The position numbers and the translations under genes were made by a program. Under the pieces are notes generated by a model, which saw only the letters and a list, made by a program, of their open reading frames with translations, searched no databases and was not told where the DNA came from. From Nocardioides sp. NBC_00368 (GTDB lineage: Bacteria; Actinomycetota; Actinomycetes; Propionibacteriales; Nocardioidaceae): a stretch of 64,000 nt of DNA. The stretch is taken from NCBI RefSeq assembly GCF_036090055.1, contig NZ_CP107970.1, forward strand, positions 3,288,501 through 3,352,500. The letters run 5' to 3'. This document shows positions 1 to 7,104 of this stretch, one piece after another (position 1 is the stretch's first letter; every line of letters begins with the position of its first letter).

Positions 1-1
1 G

Positions 2-754
2 AACCCCTACGAGCTGCCGATGCGCATCTACCCCGCCGTCCACTACGTCATGGGTGGCCTGTGGGTCGACTACGAGCTCTCGACCAACATCGAGGGTCTC
101 TACTGCACCGGTGAGGCCAACTTCTCCGACCACGGCGCGAACCGCCTCGGTGCCTCGGCGCTGATGCAGGGTCTTGCCGACGGCTACTTCGTGCTGCCGA
201 ACACGATCCGCGAGTACCTCGCCGACGGCCCGTTCGAGCCGATCTCCGAGGACCACCCGGCGGTCGTCGAGGCGAAGCAGTCGGTCCAGGAGCGGATCGA
301 CAAGTTCATGTCGATCAACGGCACCCGCTCGGTCGAGTCGATCCACAAGGAGCTCGGCCTGATCATGTGGGAGTACTGCGGCATGGAGCGGACCGAGGAG
401 GGCCTCAAGAAGGCCATCGGCCTGATCCGTGAGCTCAAGAAGGAGTTCTGGACCAACGTCAAGGTCCTCGGCTCGGCCGACTCCCTCAACCAGGACCTCG
501 AGAAGGCCGGCCGTGTCGCCGACTTCATCGAGCTCGGTGAGCTGATGTGCATCGACGCGCTCAACCGGCGCGAGTCCTGCGGCGGCCACTTCCGCGCCGA
601 GTCCCAGACCGAGGACGGCGAGGCGCTGCGTCACGACGACGAGTTCGCCTACGTCGCCGCCTGGGAGTTCGGTGGCGAGGACGGCGCCCCGATCCTCCAC
701 AAGGAGGACCTGATCTACACCGCCATCGAGATGAAGCAGAGGTCGTACAAGTAA
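2..754 (+). CDS. sdhA: Succinate dehydrogenase flavoprotein subunit, C-terminal part (5' end outside window)
   Basis: This is the C-terminal 250 residues of the FAD-binding subunit that oxidises succinate to fumarate in the TCA cycle and respiratory chain. The frame is open from the first bases of the window, so the N-terminus lies upstream. The segment SDHGANRLGASALMQGL near residue 35 of the visible part is the conserved FAD-contacting region of SdhA/FrdA. It is followed by the helical domain and the C-terminal domain with RRESCGGHFR, typical of the family. The TAA stop overlaps the ATG of sdhB (TAATG), so the two are translationally coupled. The identity is firm; only the missing 5' end limits the call. 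Confidence 0.96.
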   Translation, partial: NPYELPMRIYPAVHYVMGGLWVDYELSTNIEGLYCTGEANFSDHGANRLGASALMQGLADGYFVLPNTIREYLADGPFEPISEDHPAVVEAKQSVQERIDKFMSINGTRSVESIHKELGLIMWEYCGMERTEEGLKKAIGLIRELKKEFWTNVKVLGSADSLNQDLEKAGRVADFIELGELMCIDALNRRESCGGHFRAESQTEDGEALRHDDEFAYVAAWEFGGEDGAPILHKEDLIYTAIEMKQRSYK

Positions 755-1494
755 TGAAGCTCACGCTCAAGATCTGGCGGCAGGCCAACGCGTCCGACAA
801 GGGTGCGCTCAAGACGTACGAGCTGGACGGCGTCTCGCAGGACATGTCCTTCCTCGAGATGCTCGACCTGCTCAACGAGCAGCTCCTGCAGAACGACGAG
901 GAGCCGGTCGCGTTCGACTCGGACTGTCGTGAGGGCATCTGCGGCATGTGTTCGCTGATGATCAACGGCCAGGCGCACGGCCCGGAGGTCACCACGACCT
1001 GCCAGCTGCACATGCGCTCGTTCAACGACGGTGACACCATCACCATCGAGCCGTGGCGAGCCGCGTCGTTCCCGATCGTCAAGGACCTGATCGTCGACCG
1101 CTCCGCGTTCGACCGGATCATCCAGAACGGTGGCTACATCTCGGCCAACACCGGCTCGGCCCCCGAGGCCAACTCGGTGCCGGCTCCGCGCGACAAGGCC
1201 ATGCGGGCGTTCAACACCGCCACCTGCATCGGCTGCGGCGCCTGCGTCGCCGCCTGCCCCAACGGCTCGGCGTCGCTGTTCCTCGGCGCGAAGATCACCC
1301 ACCTCGGTGAGCTGCCGCAGGGTCAGCCGGAGCGCTACTCCCGCGTGCAGTCCATGGTCGGCCAGCACGACGCCGAGGGTTTCGGTGGCTGCACCAACAT
1401 CGGTGAGTGCGCCGCCGCGTGCCCCAAGGAGATTCCGCTCGACGTGATCTCCCAGCTCAACAAGGACCTGCGCAAGTCGCTGATCCTCGGCTGA
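754..1494 (+). CDS. sdhB: Succinate dehydrogenase iron-sulfur subunit
   Basis: This 246-residue protein carries the electron relay from SdhA to the quinone site. The N-terminal ferredoxin domain has the 2Fe-2S ligands CREGICGMC (Cys58, 63, 66) and a further Cys near 83. The C-terminal domain holds CIGCGACVAACP near residue 158 and CTNIGECAAACP near 212, which ligate the 4Fe-4S and 3Fe-4S clusters. I chose the ATG at 754, which overlaps the sdhA stop; the open frame extends upstream to 547 but that part lies inside sdhA. Its terminator is split by the IS30 element downstream. Confidence 0.97.
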   Translation: MKLTLKIWRQANASDKGALKTYELDGVSQDMSFLEMLDLLNEQLLQNDEEPVAFDSDCREGICGMCSLMINGQAHGPEVTTTCQLHMRSFNDGDTITIEPWRAASFPIVKDLIVDRSAFDRIIQNGGYISANTGSAPEANSVPAPRDKAMRAFNTATCIGCGACVAACPNGSASLFLGAKITHLGELPQGQPERYSRVQSMVGQHDAEGFGGCTNIGECAAACPKEIPLDVISQLNKDLRKSLILG

Positions 1495-1509
1495 CCAATC
1501 TGGTTCACG

Positions 1510-1524
1510 AAGGGCCGTCCTCCC
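1510..1524 (+). terminator. Left arm of the sdhB terminator, separated from its partner by the IS
   Basis: The 15 bases AAGGGCCGTCCTCCC are exactly complementary to 3004-3018, almost 1.5 kb away, with the whole IS30-family element between them. Joined, the arms would form a strong hairpin 15 bases after the sdhB stop, followed by a modest T-rich run (TTCTGATTT). This is most simply the intrinsic terminator of the sdh operon before insertion. Confidence 0.8.
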
Positions 1525-1561
1525 TCGGCGGATTCTAGGGGTCCTTGCAACACCTGATGAC

Positions 1562-2947
1562 CTAAGTGGCTGTCAGTAGATCACGCAGACGCTCGGCTGG
1601 GGTATCCCAGTCGAGCGTTTTGCGTGGTCGGGCGTTGAGTTCCTGGGCGACGTGCTCGAGGTCTTCGGCCCCGTGGATGGATAGGTCGGTGCCCTTGGGA
1701 AAGTACTGACGTAGCAGGCCGTTGGTGTTCTCGTTCGACCCGCGCTGCCACGGCGAGTGGGGGTCGCAGAAGTAGACCGGTACGTTCGTGGCGACCGTGA
1801 ACTGTTTGTGGGCGGCCATCTCGCAGCCTTGGTCCCAGGTCAACGAGCCACGCAGGTGGGCGGGAAGCGACCCGATCAACGGAACCAGCACGTCACGGAC
1901 TTCCTCGGCGGTGTGCCCGCCCGGGAGGTGTCCGAGCATCACGTATCGGGTGCTGCGCTCGACCAGGGTCACGATCGCGGACTCGCTGCGGGTGCCGACG
2001 ATCAGATCGCCTTCCCAATGACCGGGCACAGCACGGTCCTCGACCTCTGGTGGCCGCTCAGAGATCATCACCATCGGGTCGATGAACCGCGGTGTGCGCT
2101 GGTCGGGCTGCTTGCGTGGTTTGCGGCGGGTGCGGCCAGTCCGCAGCGCTGCGGCCACCTCGCGCCGTAGACCGCCACGGGCCTGGACGTAGATGGCTTG
2201 GTAGATCGTCTCGGCGCTCACACGCATGCTCTCGTCGTCGGGGAACTCTTTGACCAGAGCGTGGCAGATCTGCTCGGGCGACCAGTGCACCGCGAGCTTG
2301 CCGGTGACGAAATCGCGCAACCGACCGCCCGCAGCGAGCTTGCTGTGCTTCGGCCTGGCACGGTCTGTGGCCCAGCCCCGCTGAGCAGCGTAGGGACGGT
2401 AGACACCATCGACTGACCGGTTGTCCAGCTCCCGCTTGATCGTCGAGGCCGGCCGACCTAGCTGCCGCCCGATCTCGCGCAGCGAGGCCTTGTGCTGACG
2501 CAGGTCTGCGATCGTCTCGCGCTCTGCCAGTGTCAAGAACCGCGGATGCAGATCTGCTTCCAACACCGTCATCGCCGGCGCTCGCCGCGCATCCACGTGG
2601 GTGGTCATCCCCGTGTTGTAAACCACCCGACGCCCATCAGGACGAAGGCGCGAGCCGTTGCTCTTCCGGATCCCCTTGTCCCAGTCCTCAGCGGTCCGCT
2701 CGTGGATCCCAACCTGGGCAGCAGCTTCCCGCCGCCGAACCCCTGAGGAGCGAAGCCGGTCATACTCCGCACGCCCTGGATGCCCGCCCCTGCCGCCAGG
2801 CGTGCCCTGAGCACGCATCCCGGCCTTCCGCGCCCACGCATAGGCCGTGTTCCGGTTCATCCCGACCACACGCGCAGCCGCCGAGACACTGCCACCCTCA
2901 CGATCCAGCGCCTCGAAGAACCGAACCTTCAACTCCGCAGACAACAC
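1562..2947 (-). CDS. IS30 family transposase
   Basis: This 461-residue protein catalyses cut-and-paste or copy-out transposition of the element. The N-terminal region holds helix-turn-helix segments (SVSAAARVVGMNRNTAYAW near residue 20, then LTLAERETIADLRQHKASL and LREIGRQLGRPASTIKREL, residues about 140-175). The C-terminal half is an RNase H-like DDE domain: GHWEGDLIVG gives the first Asp, LTWDQGCEMA the second, and NENTNGLLRQYFPKG the Glu. The final part (RPRKTLDWDTPAERL) matches the classic IS30 ending. The start is GTG at 2945-2947. No frameshift is visible, so the element may be active. Confidence 0.95.
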   Translation of the reverse strand: MLSAELKVRFFEALDREGGSVSAAARVVGMNRNTAYAWARKAGMRAQGTPGGRGGHPGRAEYDRLRSSGVRRREAAAQVGIHERTAEDWDKGIRKSNGSRLRPDGRRVVYNTGMTTHVDARRAPAMTVLEADLHPRFLTLAERETIADLRQHKASLREIGRQLGRPASTIKRELDNRSVDGVYRPYAAQRGWATDRARPKHSKLAAGGRLRDFVTGKLAVHWSPEQICHALVKEFPDDESMRVSAETIYQAIYVQARGGLRREVAAALRTGRTRRKPRKQPDQRTPRFIDPMVMISERPPEVEDRAVPGHWEGDLIVGTRSESAIVTLVERSTRYVMLGHLPGGHTAEEVRDVLVPLIGSLPAHLRGSLTWDQGCEMAAHKQFTVATNVPVYFCDPHSPWQRGSNENTNGLLRQYFPKGTDLSIHGAEDLEHVAQELNARPRKTLDWDTPAERLRDLLTAT

Positions 2948-2948
2948 G

Positions 2949-2988
2949 ATCCCCGCAACTCCTGAAACTCAGGGTGTTGCGGGGATCG
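2949..2988 (-). promoter_or_regulatory. Hairpin in the transposase leader
   Basis: GATCCCCGCAAC (2949-2960) pairs with GTTGCGGGGATC (2977-2988), and the loop contains a further CCTGA/TCAGG stem. On the transposase strand the AGGAG ribosome-binding candidate lies inside this structure, just upstream of the GTG start. In a transcript entering from outside the IS the whole hairpin would form and could hide the RBS. A transcript starting within the right end would lack one arm. Confidence 0.5.
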
Positions 2989-3003
2989 CTAGAGCCCGTC
3001 CTC

Positions 3004-3018
3004 GGGAGGACGGCCCTT
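3004..3018 (+). terminator. Right arm of the split sdhB terminator
   Basis: GGGAGGACGGCCCTT is the exact complement of 1510-1524. It now lies downstream of the IS right end and no longer has a nearby partner. Confidence 0.75.
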
Positions 3019-3070
3019 CTGATTTGCCGAGACGTCAGGTACGTCGGCCGAGACGTCACCGGCTTGCCAC

Positions 3071-3138
<68 letters not shown>

Positions 3139-3150
3139 GGATGGTCCTCC

Positions 3151-3567
3151 TCAGGCGACGGTGAGCTCGACCTCGATGTTGCCGCGGGTGGCGTTGGAGT
3201 AGGGGCAGACCTGGTGGGCCTGCTCGGCGAGCTGCTGAGCGGTCGCGGCGTCGGCGCCGGGGATGGTGACCTCGAGCTGCACGGCGAGGCCGAATCCGCC
3301 CTGACCGTTCTCACCGATGCTGACATCGGCGACGACCTCGGAGTCGGTCATGTCGACCTTGGCCTTGCCGGCGACCAGCTTGAGCGCGGAGTGGAAGCAG
3401 GCGGCGTACCCGGCGGCGAAGAGCTGCTCGGGGTTGGTGGCGCCGCCGGCGCCACCCATCTCCTTGGGGACGCGGACGTCGGCGTCGATGAGGCCGTCGG
3501 AGGACTGGACGTGACCGTTCCGGGCGTCTCCGGTGCTGACTGCGGTGGCTGTGTAGATCGGTGTCAT
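3151..3567 (-). CDS. ohr: Organic hydroperoxide resistance protein (Ohr/OsmC family)
   Basis: This 138-residue cytosolic thiol peroxidase reduces organic hydroperoxides. Both catalytic cysteines are present in their usual context: AACFHSAL (near residue 54) and VCPYSNATRGN near the C-terminus. NPEQLFAAGYAACF is the Ohr signature. I chose the ATG at 3567 (MTPIYTATA), which gives the normal family length; the longer frame to 3588 would run into the operator. The gene diverges from ohrR across 48 bases, the standard ohr/ohrR arrangement. Confidence 0.96.
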   Translation of the reverse strand: MTPIYTATAVSTGDARNGHVQSSDGLIDADVRVPKEMGGAGGATNPEQLFAAGYAACFHSALKLVAGKAKVDMTDSEVVADVSIGENGQGGFGLAVQLEVTIPGADAATAQQLAEQAHQVCPYSNATRGNIEVELTVA

Positions 3568-3603
3568 GTGCACAACTATATTGCGCACAACTTAATAGCG
3601 CAA
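3568..3603. promoter_or_regulatory. OhrR operator region between ohr and ohrR
   Basis: This AT-rich intergenic stretch contains two adjacent near-copies of a 15-base unit, CACAACTATATTGCG and CACAACTTAATAGCG (12 of 15 identical), plus the inverted repeat TTGCGC...GCGCAA. It is strikingly AT-rich against its surroundings. OhrR proteins bind such paired sites between divergent genes, so both genes are probably repressed from here and released by organic peroxide. Confidence 0.7.
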
Positions 3604-3615
3604 GGGAGTAGACTG

Positions 3616-4077
3616 ATGAATGTGTCCGGACGTACCTATCCGCAGCTCTCGCTCGACCTGCAGCTCTGCTTCCCGCTGTACGCAGCGACCCGAGCCGTCA
3701 CGAAGCGCTACGTGACGCTGCTCAAGGGGACCGGGCTGACCTATCCGCAGTATCTGGTGATGCTGGTGCTCTGGGAGAGCGAGGAACCGCTCTCGGTGAC
3801 CGCCCTCGGCCAGCGCCTGCGGCTCGACTCCGGCACACTGACGCCGCTGCTCAAGCGGCTCGAGACGGCCCGGCTGGTCCGGCGAGACCGCGACCCCGGC
3901 GACGAGCGCCGGGTGCTGGTGAGCCTGACCGAGGAGGGCAGGGCCCTGGAGGAGCAGGTCTCAGGGGTACCGCAGCAGCTGGGTGAGTCGATGGGAATCA
4001 CCCGTGACGAGGCGCTCGCGCTCCGCGACCAGCTCACCGAGCTGGTCGACCACCTCGACACGGCCGACTCCGCCTGA
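3616..4077 (+). CDS. ohrR: MarR-family organic peroxide sensor/repressor OhrR
   Basis: This 153-residue winged-helix regulator senses organic peroxides through an N-terminal cysteine. Cys18 lies in LDLQLCFPLYAATRA, which matches the reactive-cysteine context of OhrR. The DNA-binding region is LSVTALGQRLRLDSGTLTPLLKRLE, with the wing RRDRDPGDERRVLVSLTEEG. The ATG at 3616 is preceded by AAGGGAG and follows the operator. The frame is open far upstream through the IS, but that extension is not a gene. The single visible redox cysteine suggests a one-Cys type. Confidence 0.94.
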   Translation: MNVSGRTYPQLSLDLQLCFPLYAATRAVTKRYVTLLKGTGLTYPQYLVMLVLWESEEPLSVTALGQRLRLDSGTLTPLLKRLETARLVRRDRDPGDERRVLVSLTEEGRALEEQVSGVPQQLGESMGITRDEALALRDQLTELVDHLDTADSA

Positions 4078-4080
4078 GGT

Positions 4081-4305
4081 CTACCCCCTGGTCAGCAGCC
4101 GCTGCACGCCGAGCTTGACCAGCAGACCGCCGAGAAGGACGTCGACCACCACGAGCACCGCGTGGGCGACGTAGTAGGGCTTGGGCCGGGTCTGCTCCGG
4201 GTCCGTGGCCGTCTTGACGAGATTGCGTCCGAAGTTGGTCCAGATCGCGATCGTCCAGATGCCGATGACCAGGAGGAGCGCACCGTCAGTCTTCTCGAGC
4301 TTCAT
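4081..4305 (-). CDS. Small SCO4848-family membrane protein
   Basis: A protein of about 74 residues with two hydrophobic segments: LLLVIGIWTIAIWTNF (residues about 11-26) and VAHAVLVVVDVLLGGLLV near the C-terminus. The pattern resembles the short actinobacterial proteins named after Streptomyces SCO4848, whose function is unknown. I chose the ATG at 4305 (MKLEKTDGALL) rather than the upstream one at 4383, because the extra residues would overlap the palindromic element. It converges on ohrR with a 3-base gap. Confidence 0.7.
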   Translation of the reverse strand: MKLEKTDGALLLVIGIWTIAIWTNFGRNLVKTATDPEQTRPKPYYVAHAVLVVVDVLLGGLLVKLGVQRLLTRG

Positions 4306-4353
4306 GGGCACGACTCTCTCATCCGCTGGTGTGGTGCTGGCGGGCGGCCCGGG

Positions 4354-4426
4354 GTCGGGATAGTCCAGGGAGTTTCCGTCCATTACTGCCCGGTAGACCG
4401 ACCAGAACTCCCTGGACTATCCCGAC
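4354..4426. repeat. Palindromic element, copy 1
   Basis: GTCGGGATAGTCCAGGGAGTT (4354-4374, a 21-base arm of which one base is implied by position) pairs perfectly with 4406-4426 across a 31-base loop. The core TAGTCCAGGGAGTTTCCGTC and much of the loop (TTACT then GGTA then ACCGAC) recur in the same orientation at 5575-5641. It lies after the stop of the nuclease-fold gene on the minus strand and could terminate that transcript. Confidence 0.9.
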
Positions 4427-4445
4427 TCTGGGTTGATCCCGGGGC

Positions 4446-5519
4446 TCATGCCGACCATAGACGGAGGTAACGGGCACGCTGATCGGCTGTCAGGGCGCGA
4501 CGCTGCTCGACCGTCGTGGTCGGCGTCCACCACGACGGCGGGGTGATGGTCCACTGTCGTGGACCGAGTCTCTGCCGCGCGCGCCGCCTAGCATCGTGCG
4601 TGCGTTGCAGGAAGCCGGATGGGTCGCGCCGATCACCGGCGACCATGGTCACGTACTCGAGGCCCAGACGACGGAAGTCGCCCTCGCGCTCGATGTCTCG
4701 CGAGCGCTGCTTGCCGGCGAGGTGAAGGGCTCCGTCGTACTCCCCCACGACCCCCGCCTCGAGATCCAGGAGATCGGGCGTACCGATGTGGCTGCCGGTC
4801 AGGTCGAAGACCGGGTGGTTGCAGGCGATCCGGTGGACGCCGAGCTCGATCTCCCAGACCAGCCGCATCTCGGACTCCATCGGCGACCAGCTGTTCTCCA
4901 CGACGTAAGGAATCGCCTCGCGCAGCTGCGGGACGCCGGTCCAGCCGTTGAGCGCGGCAGCATAGGTGGCGACCTCGACCTTCGAGACCAGATCTGTCTT
5001 CATCGCCATGTCGAGAGCGACCACCGCACTGACCAGATCGGGGGCGTAGCGCGCTTCGAACGCGATCGAACGCGTCGGATCGGTGCCACGTACCCCGTCC
5101 AGCTCGCGACAGTGGCGAAGTGCGAGACGCTCCTGCGTGATCACATGACCGGGCTGAGGATCTCTGCGATGTTCGTGGACCACGATCGGCACCGGAACCG
5201 GTTGTCCATCGCGGTCGGTGCCGTCGAACCAGCGCGCCCCCGACCACGCGAACGTCGCCCACCCCGTGATGTAGCCCTCCGGCACCGCGGTCGCCGCCTC
5301 CAGCACCCGTTGTTGCGCGAGGTCACCATCTACCGCGGCCGGTACGTAGAGCCCTCGGCTGCTCCGCCGCCATCCCCGACCGCGCGCCTGGCGCTCGGTC
5401 GGTCCGGCCTCGCCGGACGGGTCGACTCGCACCGGACGCACGAGCTCCAGCCCCCGCCGCCGCTGCGGCACAGGCATGAACTGAGGGCGTCGTCGAACCA
5501 CTCCAGGAGCGTGCGCCAC
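4446..5519 (-). CDS. AbiEi-like N-terminal / PD-(D/E)XK nuclease-fold protein
   Basis: Up to 357 residues. The N-terminal part (WRRSSRGLYVPA, then ITGWATFAWSGARWFDG) resembles the winged helix and following domain of actinobacterial AbiEi-type proteins. The C-terminal part (ESEMRLVW, TPDLLDLEAGVVGEYDGALH, RDIEREGDFRRLGLEYVTM) fits a Vsr/DUF559-like endonuclease fold, with Glu, Asp and E-Y-D-G in the expected order. Family members are numerous in actinobacteria and have no settled role. The start is uncertain: 5519 or the internal Met at 5477. No toxin partner is adjacent. The gene sits exactly between two copies of a palindromic element. Confidence 0.65.
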   Translation of the reverse strand: MAHAPGVVRRRPQFMPVPQRRRGLELVRPVRVDPSGEAGPTERQARGRGWRRSSRGLYVPAAVDGDLAQQRVLEAATAVPEGYITGWATFAWSGARWFDGTDRDGQPVPVPIVVHEHRRDPQPGHVITQERLALRHCRELDGVRGTDPTRSIAFEARYAPDLVSAVVALDMAMKTDLVSKVEVATYAAALNGWTGVPQLREAIPYVVENSWSPMESEMRLVWEIELGVHRIACNHPVFDLTGSHIGTPDLLDLEAGVVGEYDGALHLAGKQRSRDIEREGDFRRLGLEYVTMVAGDRRDPSGFLQRTHDARRRARQRLGPRQWTITPPSWWTPTTTVEQRRALTADQRARYLRLWSA

Positions 5520-5574
5520 CCCCAGACGTTCCGCACCTGCATAACCCGGGCCTGTGGATAACTCCCCGCCGGCC

Positions 5575-5641
5575 GGGGTAGTCCAGGGAGTTTCCGTCGG
5601 TTACTCATAGGTAAACCGACGGAAACTCCCTGGACTACCCC
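5575..5641. repeat. Palindromic element, copy 2
   Basis: A perfect 28-base arm (5575-5602) pairs with 5614-5641 around an 11-base loop. The right arm covers the TAG stop of the YihY-like gene, so the hairpin would form right at the end of that transcript. The sequence is homologous to copy 1 over both arms and the loop. Confidence 0.92.
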
Positions 5642-6522
5642 TCTGAGTCGGCCGGAGTCGCCCTCACATGCGCATACGAGGCGGCGTACAGGATCACCAT
5701 CGAGGTGTAGTGGATCCAGACGACCAGTATGAGGGCGATGCCGAAGGCCTGGAAGGCGGGCTGGCCCTGGGTGGCGTTCAGCAGCAGGGTCGAGGCCTGC
5801 TTGAGGACCTCAAAGCCGATCGCACCCAGCACCGCGCCCGCCCACAGGGGTCGCTTGGGGGTGTCCTTCTGGGGCGCCAGGTGGAACATCGCGAAGAAGA
5901 GCACGGTGTTGGCGGCCAGGCCGAGCACCAGGGTGAGCAGAACGATCAGCCAGCCGAATCCCTCGTCGAGACCGATCCAGTCCAGGACGTTGACCGAGAA
6001 GGTGCGGATGAGGCCGGTGAACGCCACCGCGACCAGCATGATCGCGCCGAGCAGGATCAGCGCGGCCAGGTCGCGGGCCTTGGCCATCAGGAAGCCGGGC
6101 TGCTCCTCCTCGGGCACCAGGAAGACCGCCTCGAGCGCCTTGCGCAGCCCGTCGATGAAGCCAAGACCGGCGTAGAGCAGACCGAAGGCACCGACGATCC
6201 CGACGGCACCGGCGGCGCGCTCGATGTCGGCGATCTTCAGCTGCCCGGGGCTGTCTCCGACCAGGCCGGGCAGGACCTGGTCGATCGCCTCGACGAGGTC
6301 GCTCTCGGCACCGGCGTACACCTTGGCGATCTGGCCGACGGCGAAGAACGCGAGCGCGAGGATCGGGAAGGTCGACAGGAAGCCGAAGTAGGTGATCGCG
6401 CCGGCCTGCTGAGCGGCCCCCACCTCGCCATAGTGCTCCTGCGTACGCACCACCCGGTCCAGTGCCGGGAAGCGAGCACGCAGCTCGGCGATCTTCGCCT
6501 TGATCTTCTCCTTGTTGAGCAT
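5635..6522 (-). CDS. YihY/BrkB-family inner membrane protein
   Basis: A 295-residue polytopic membrane protein. YFGFLSTFPILALAFFAVGQI (near residue 45) is the characteristic first segment of the YihY/BrkB family. AGAVGIVGAFGLLYAGLGFIDGLRKALEAVF follows, and then four more hydrophobic helices. The family was once called ribonuclease BN by mistake; its real role is unknown, though transport is often suggested. The ATG at 6522 opens on a basic, charged cytoplasmic N-terminus. The stop lies inside palindromic element copy 2. Confidence 0.88.
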   Translation of the reverse strand: MLNKEKIKAKIAELRARFPALDRVVRTQEHYGEVGAAQQAGAITYFGFLSTFPILALAFFAVGQIAKVYAGAESDLVEAIDQVLPGLVGDSPGQLKIADIERAAGAVGIVGAFGLLYAGLGFIDGLRKALEAVFLVPEEEQPGFLMAKARDLAALILLGAIMLVAVAFTGLIRTFSVNVLDWIGLDEGFGWLIVLLTLVLGLAANTVLFFAMFHLAPQKDTPKRPLWAGAVLGAIGFEVLKQASTLLLNATQGQPAFQAFGIALILVVWIHYTSMVILYAASYAHVRATPADSEG

Positions 6523-6567
6523 CCCGAGGTCCCCATCCGTCGTTCGTTGGGCGGACCCGAGCCCGCC

Positions 6568-7092
6568 TCAGCCGGTCAGTGCTGCTCTCAGTGCGAACTC
6601 CCGGGTCGGGCGCCAACCGTCCGTGTCGTCGTGGACATAGAGGTGGAACTCCTCGACCGACCACTCGCACTCGAAGTCGGCCAGCTCACCGAAAGCCTTG
6701 TCGAGGCTAGCGTCGGGAAGGTCGTGGGCGATCGTGACATGCGGGTGATAGGGAAACGTGAGCTTCTGGTCGAGCGGACCCTGCCGGACCGTGTTGGCCA
6801 GCTGCTCGCATCCCGAGATGCCCTGGACCACAGCCACGAACACCACAGGCGAGACCGGCCGGAAGGTGCCGGTGCCGCGTAGGTGCACACCGAAGGGAGC
6901 GACCCTCGAGGCCGCTGCCTCGAGATGGCTCTCGACGTCCGGCAGCAGATCCTCGTGGATCTCCGTCGGTGGCACAAGCGTGATGTGCGTCGGGATCATG
7001 GTCGCCGTCGCGTCCCCGAGAGACGTCCGGTAGTCCTGGAGCTGACTTGCCCACGGCTCCGGGATAGCGATGGCAACACCGATGGTGCGCAT
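6568..7092 (-). CDS. 2'-5' RNA ligase / 2H phosphoesterase family protein
   Basis: A 174-residue cytosolic protein with the two HxT motifs of the 2H superfamily: PTHITLVPP near residue 35 and YHPHVTIAHDL near residue 120. The spacing and total length match ThpR/LigT-like proteins, which act on cyclic phosphates or 2'-5' RNA linkages. The natural substrate cannot be told from the sequence. The gene is on the same strand as yihY and trpS, with gaps of 45 and 12 bases, so a trpS-led transcript is likely. Confidence 0.82.
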   Translation of the reverse strand: MRTIGVAIAIPEPWASQLQDYRTSLGDATATMIPTHITLVPPTEIHEDLLPDVESHLEAAASRVAPFGVHLRGTGTFRPVSPVVFVAVVQGISGCEQLANTVRQGPLDQKLTFPYHPHVTIAHDLPDASLDKAFGELADFECEWSVEEFHLYVHDDTDGWRPTREFALRAALTG

Positions 7093-7104
7093 GCGCCGAC
7101 CTTA

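Larger units (their letters stand above)
1539..2988 (-). mobile_element. IS30-family insertion sequence
   Basis: A single transposase gene is bracketed by imperfect terminal inverted repeats. The left end reads GGGGTCCTTGCAACACC and the right end, reverse-complemented, reads GCGATCCCCGCAACACC; the eight bases GCAACACC are shared exactly. CTAG flanks both outer ends (1535-1538 and 2989-2992) and may be a target duplication or part of the ends, so the exact borders are uncertain by a few bases. The length near 1.45 kb is large but compatible with the long actinobacterial IS30 transposases. Confidence 0.85.
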
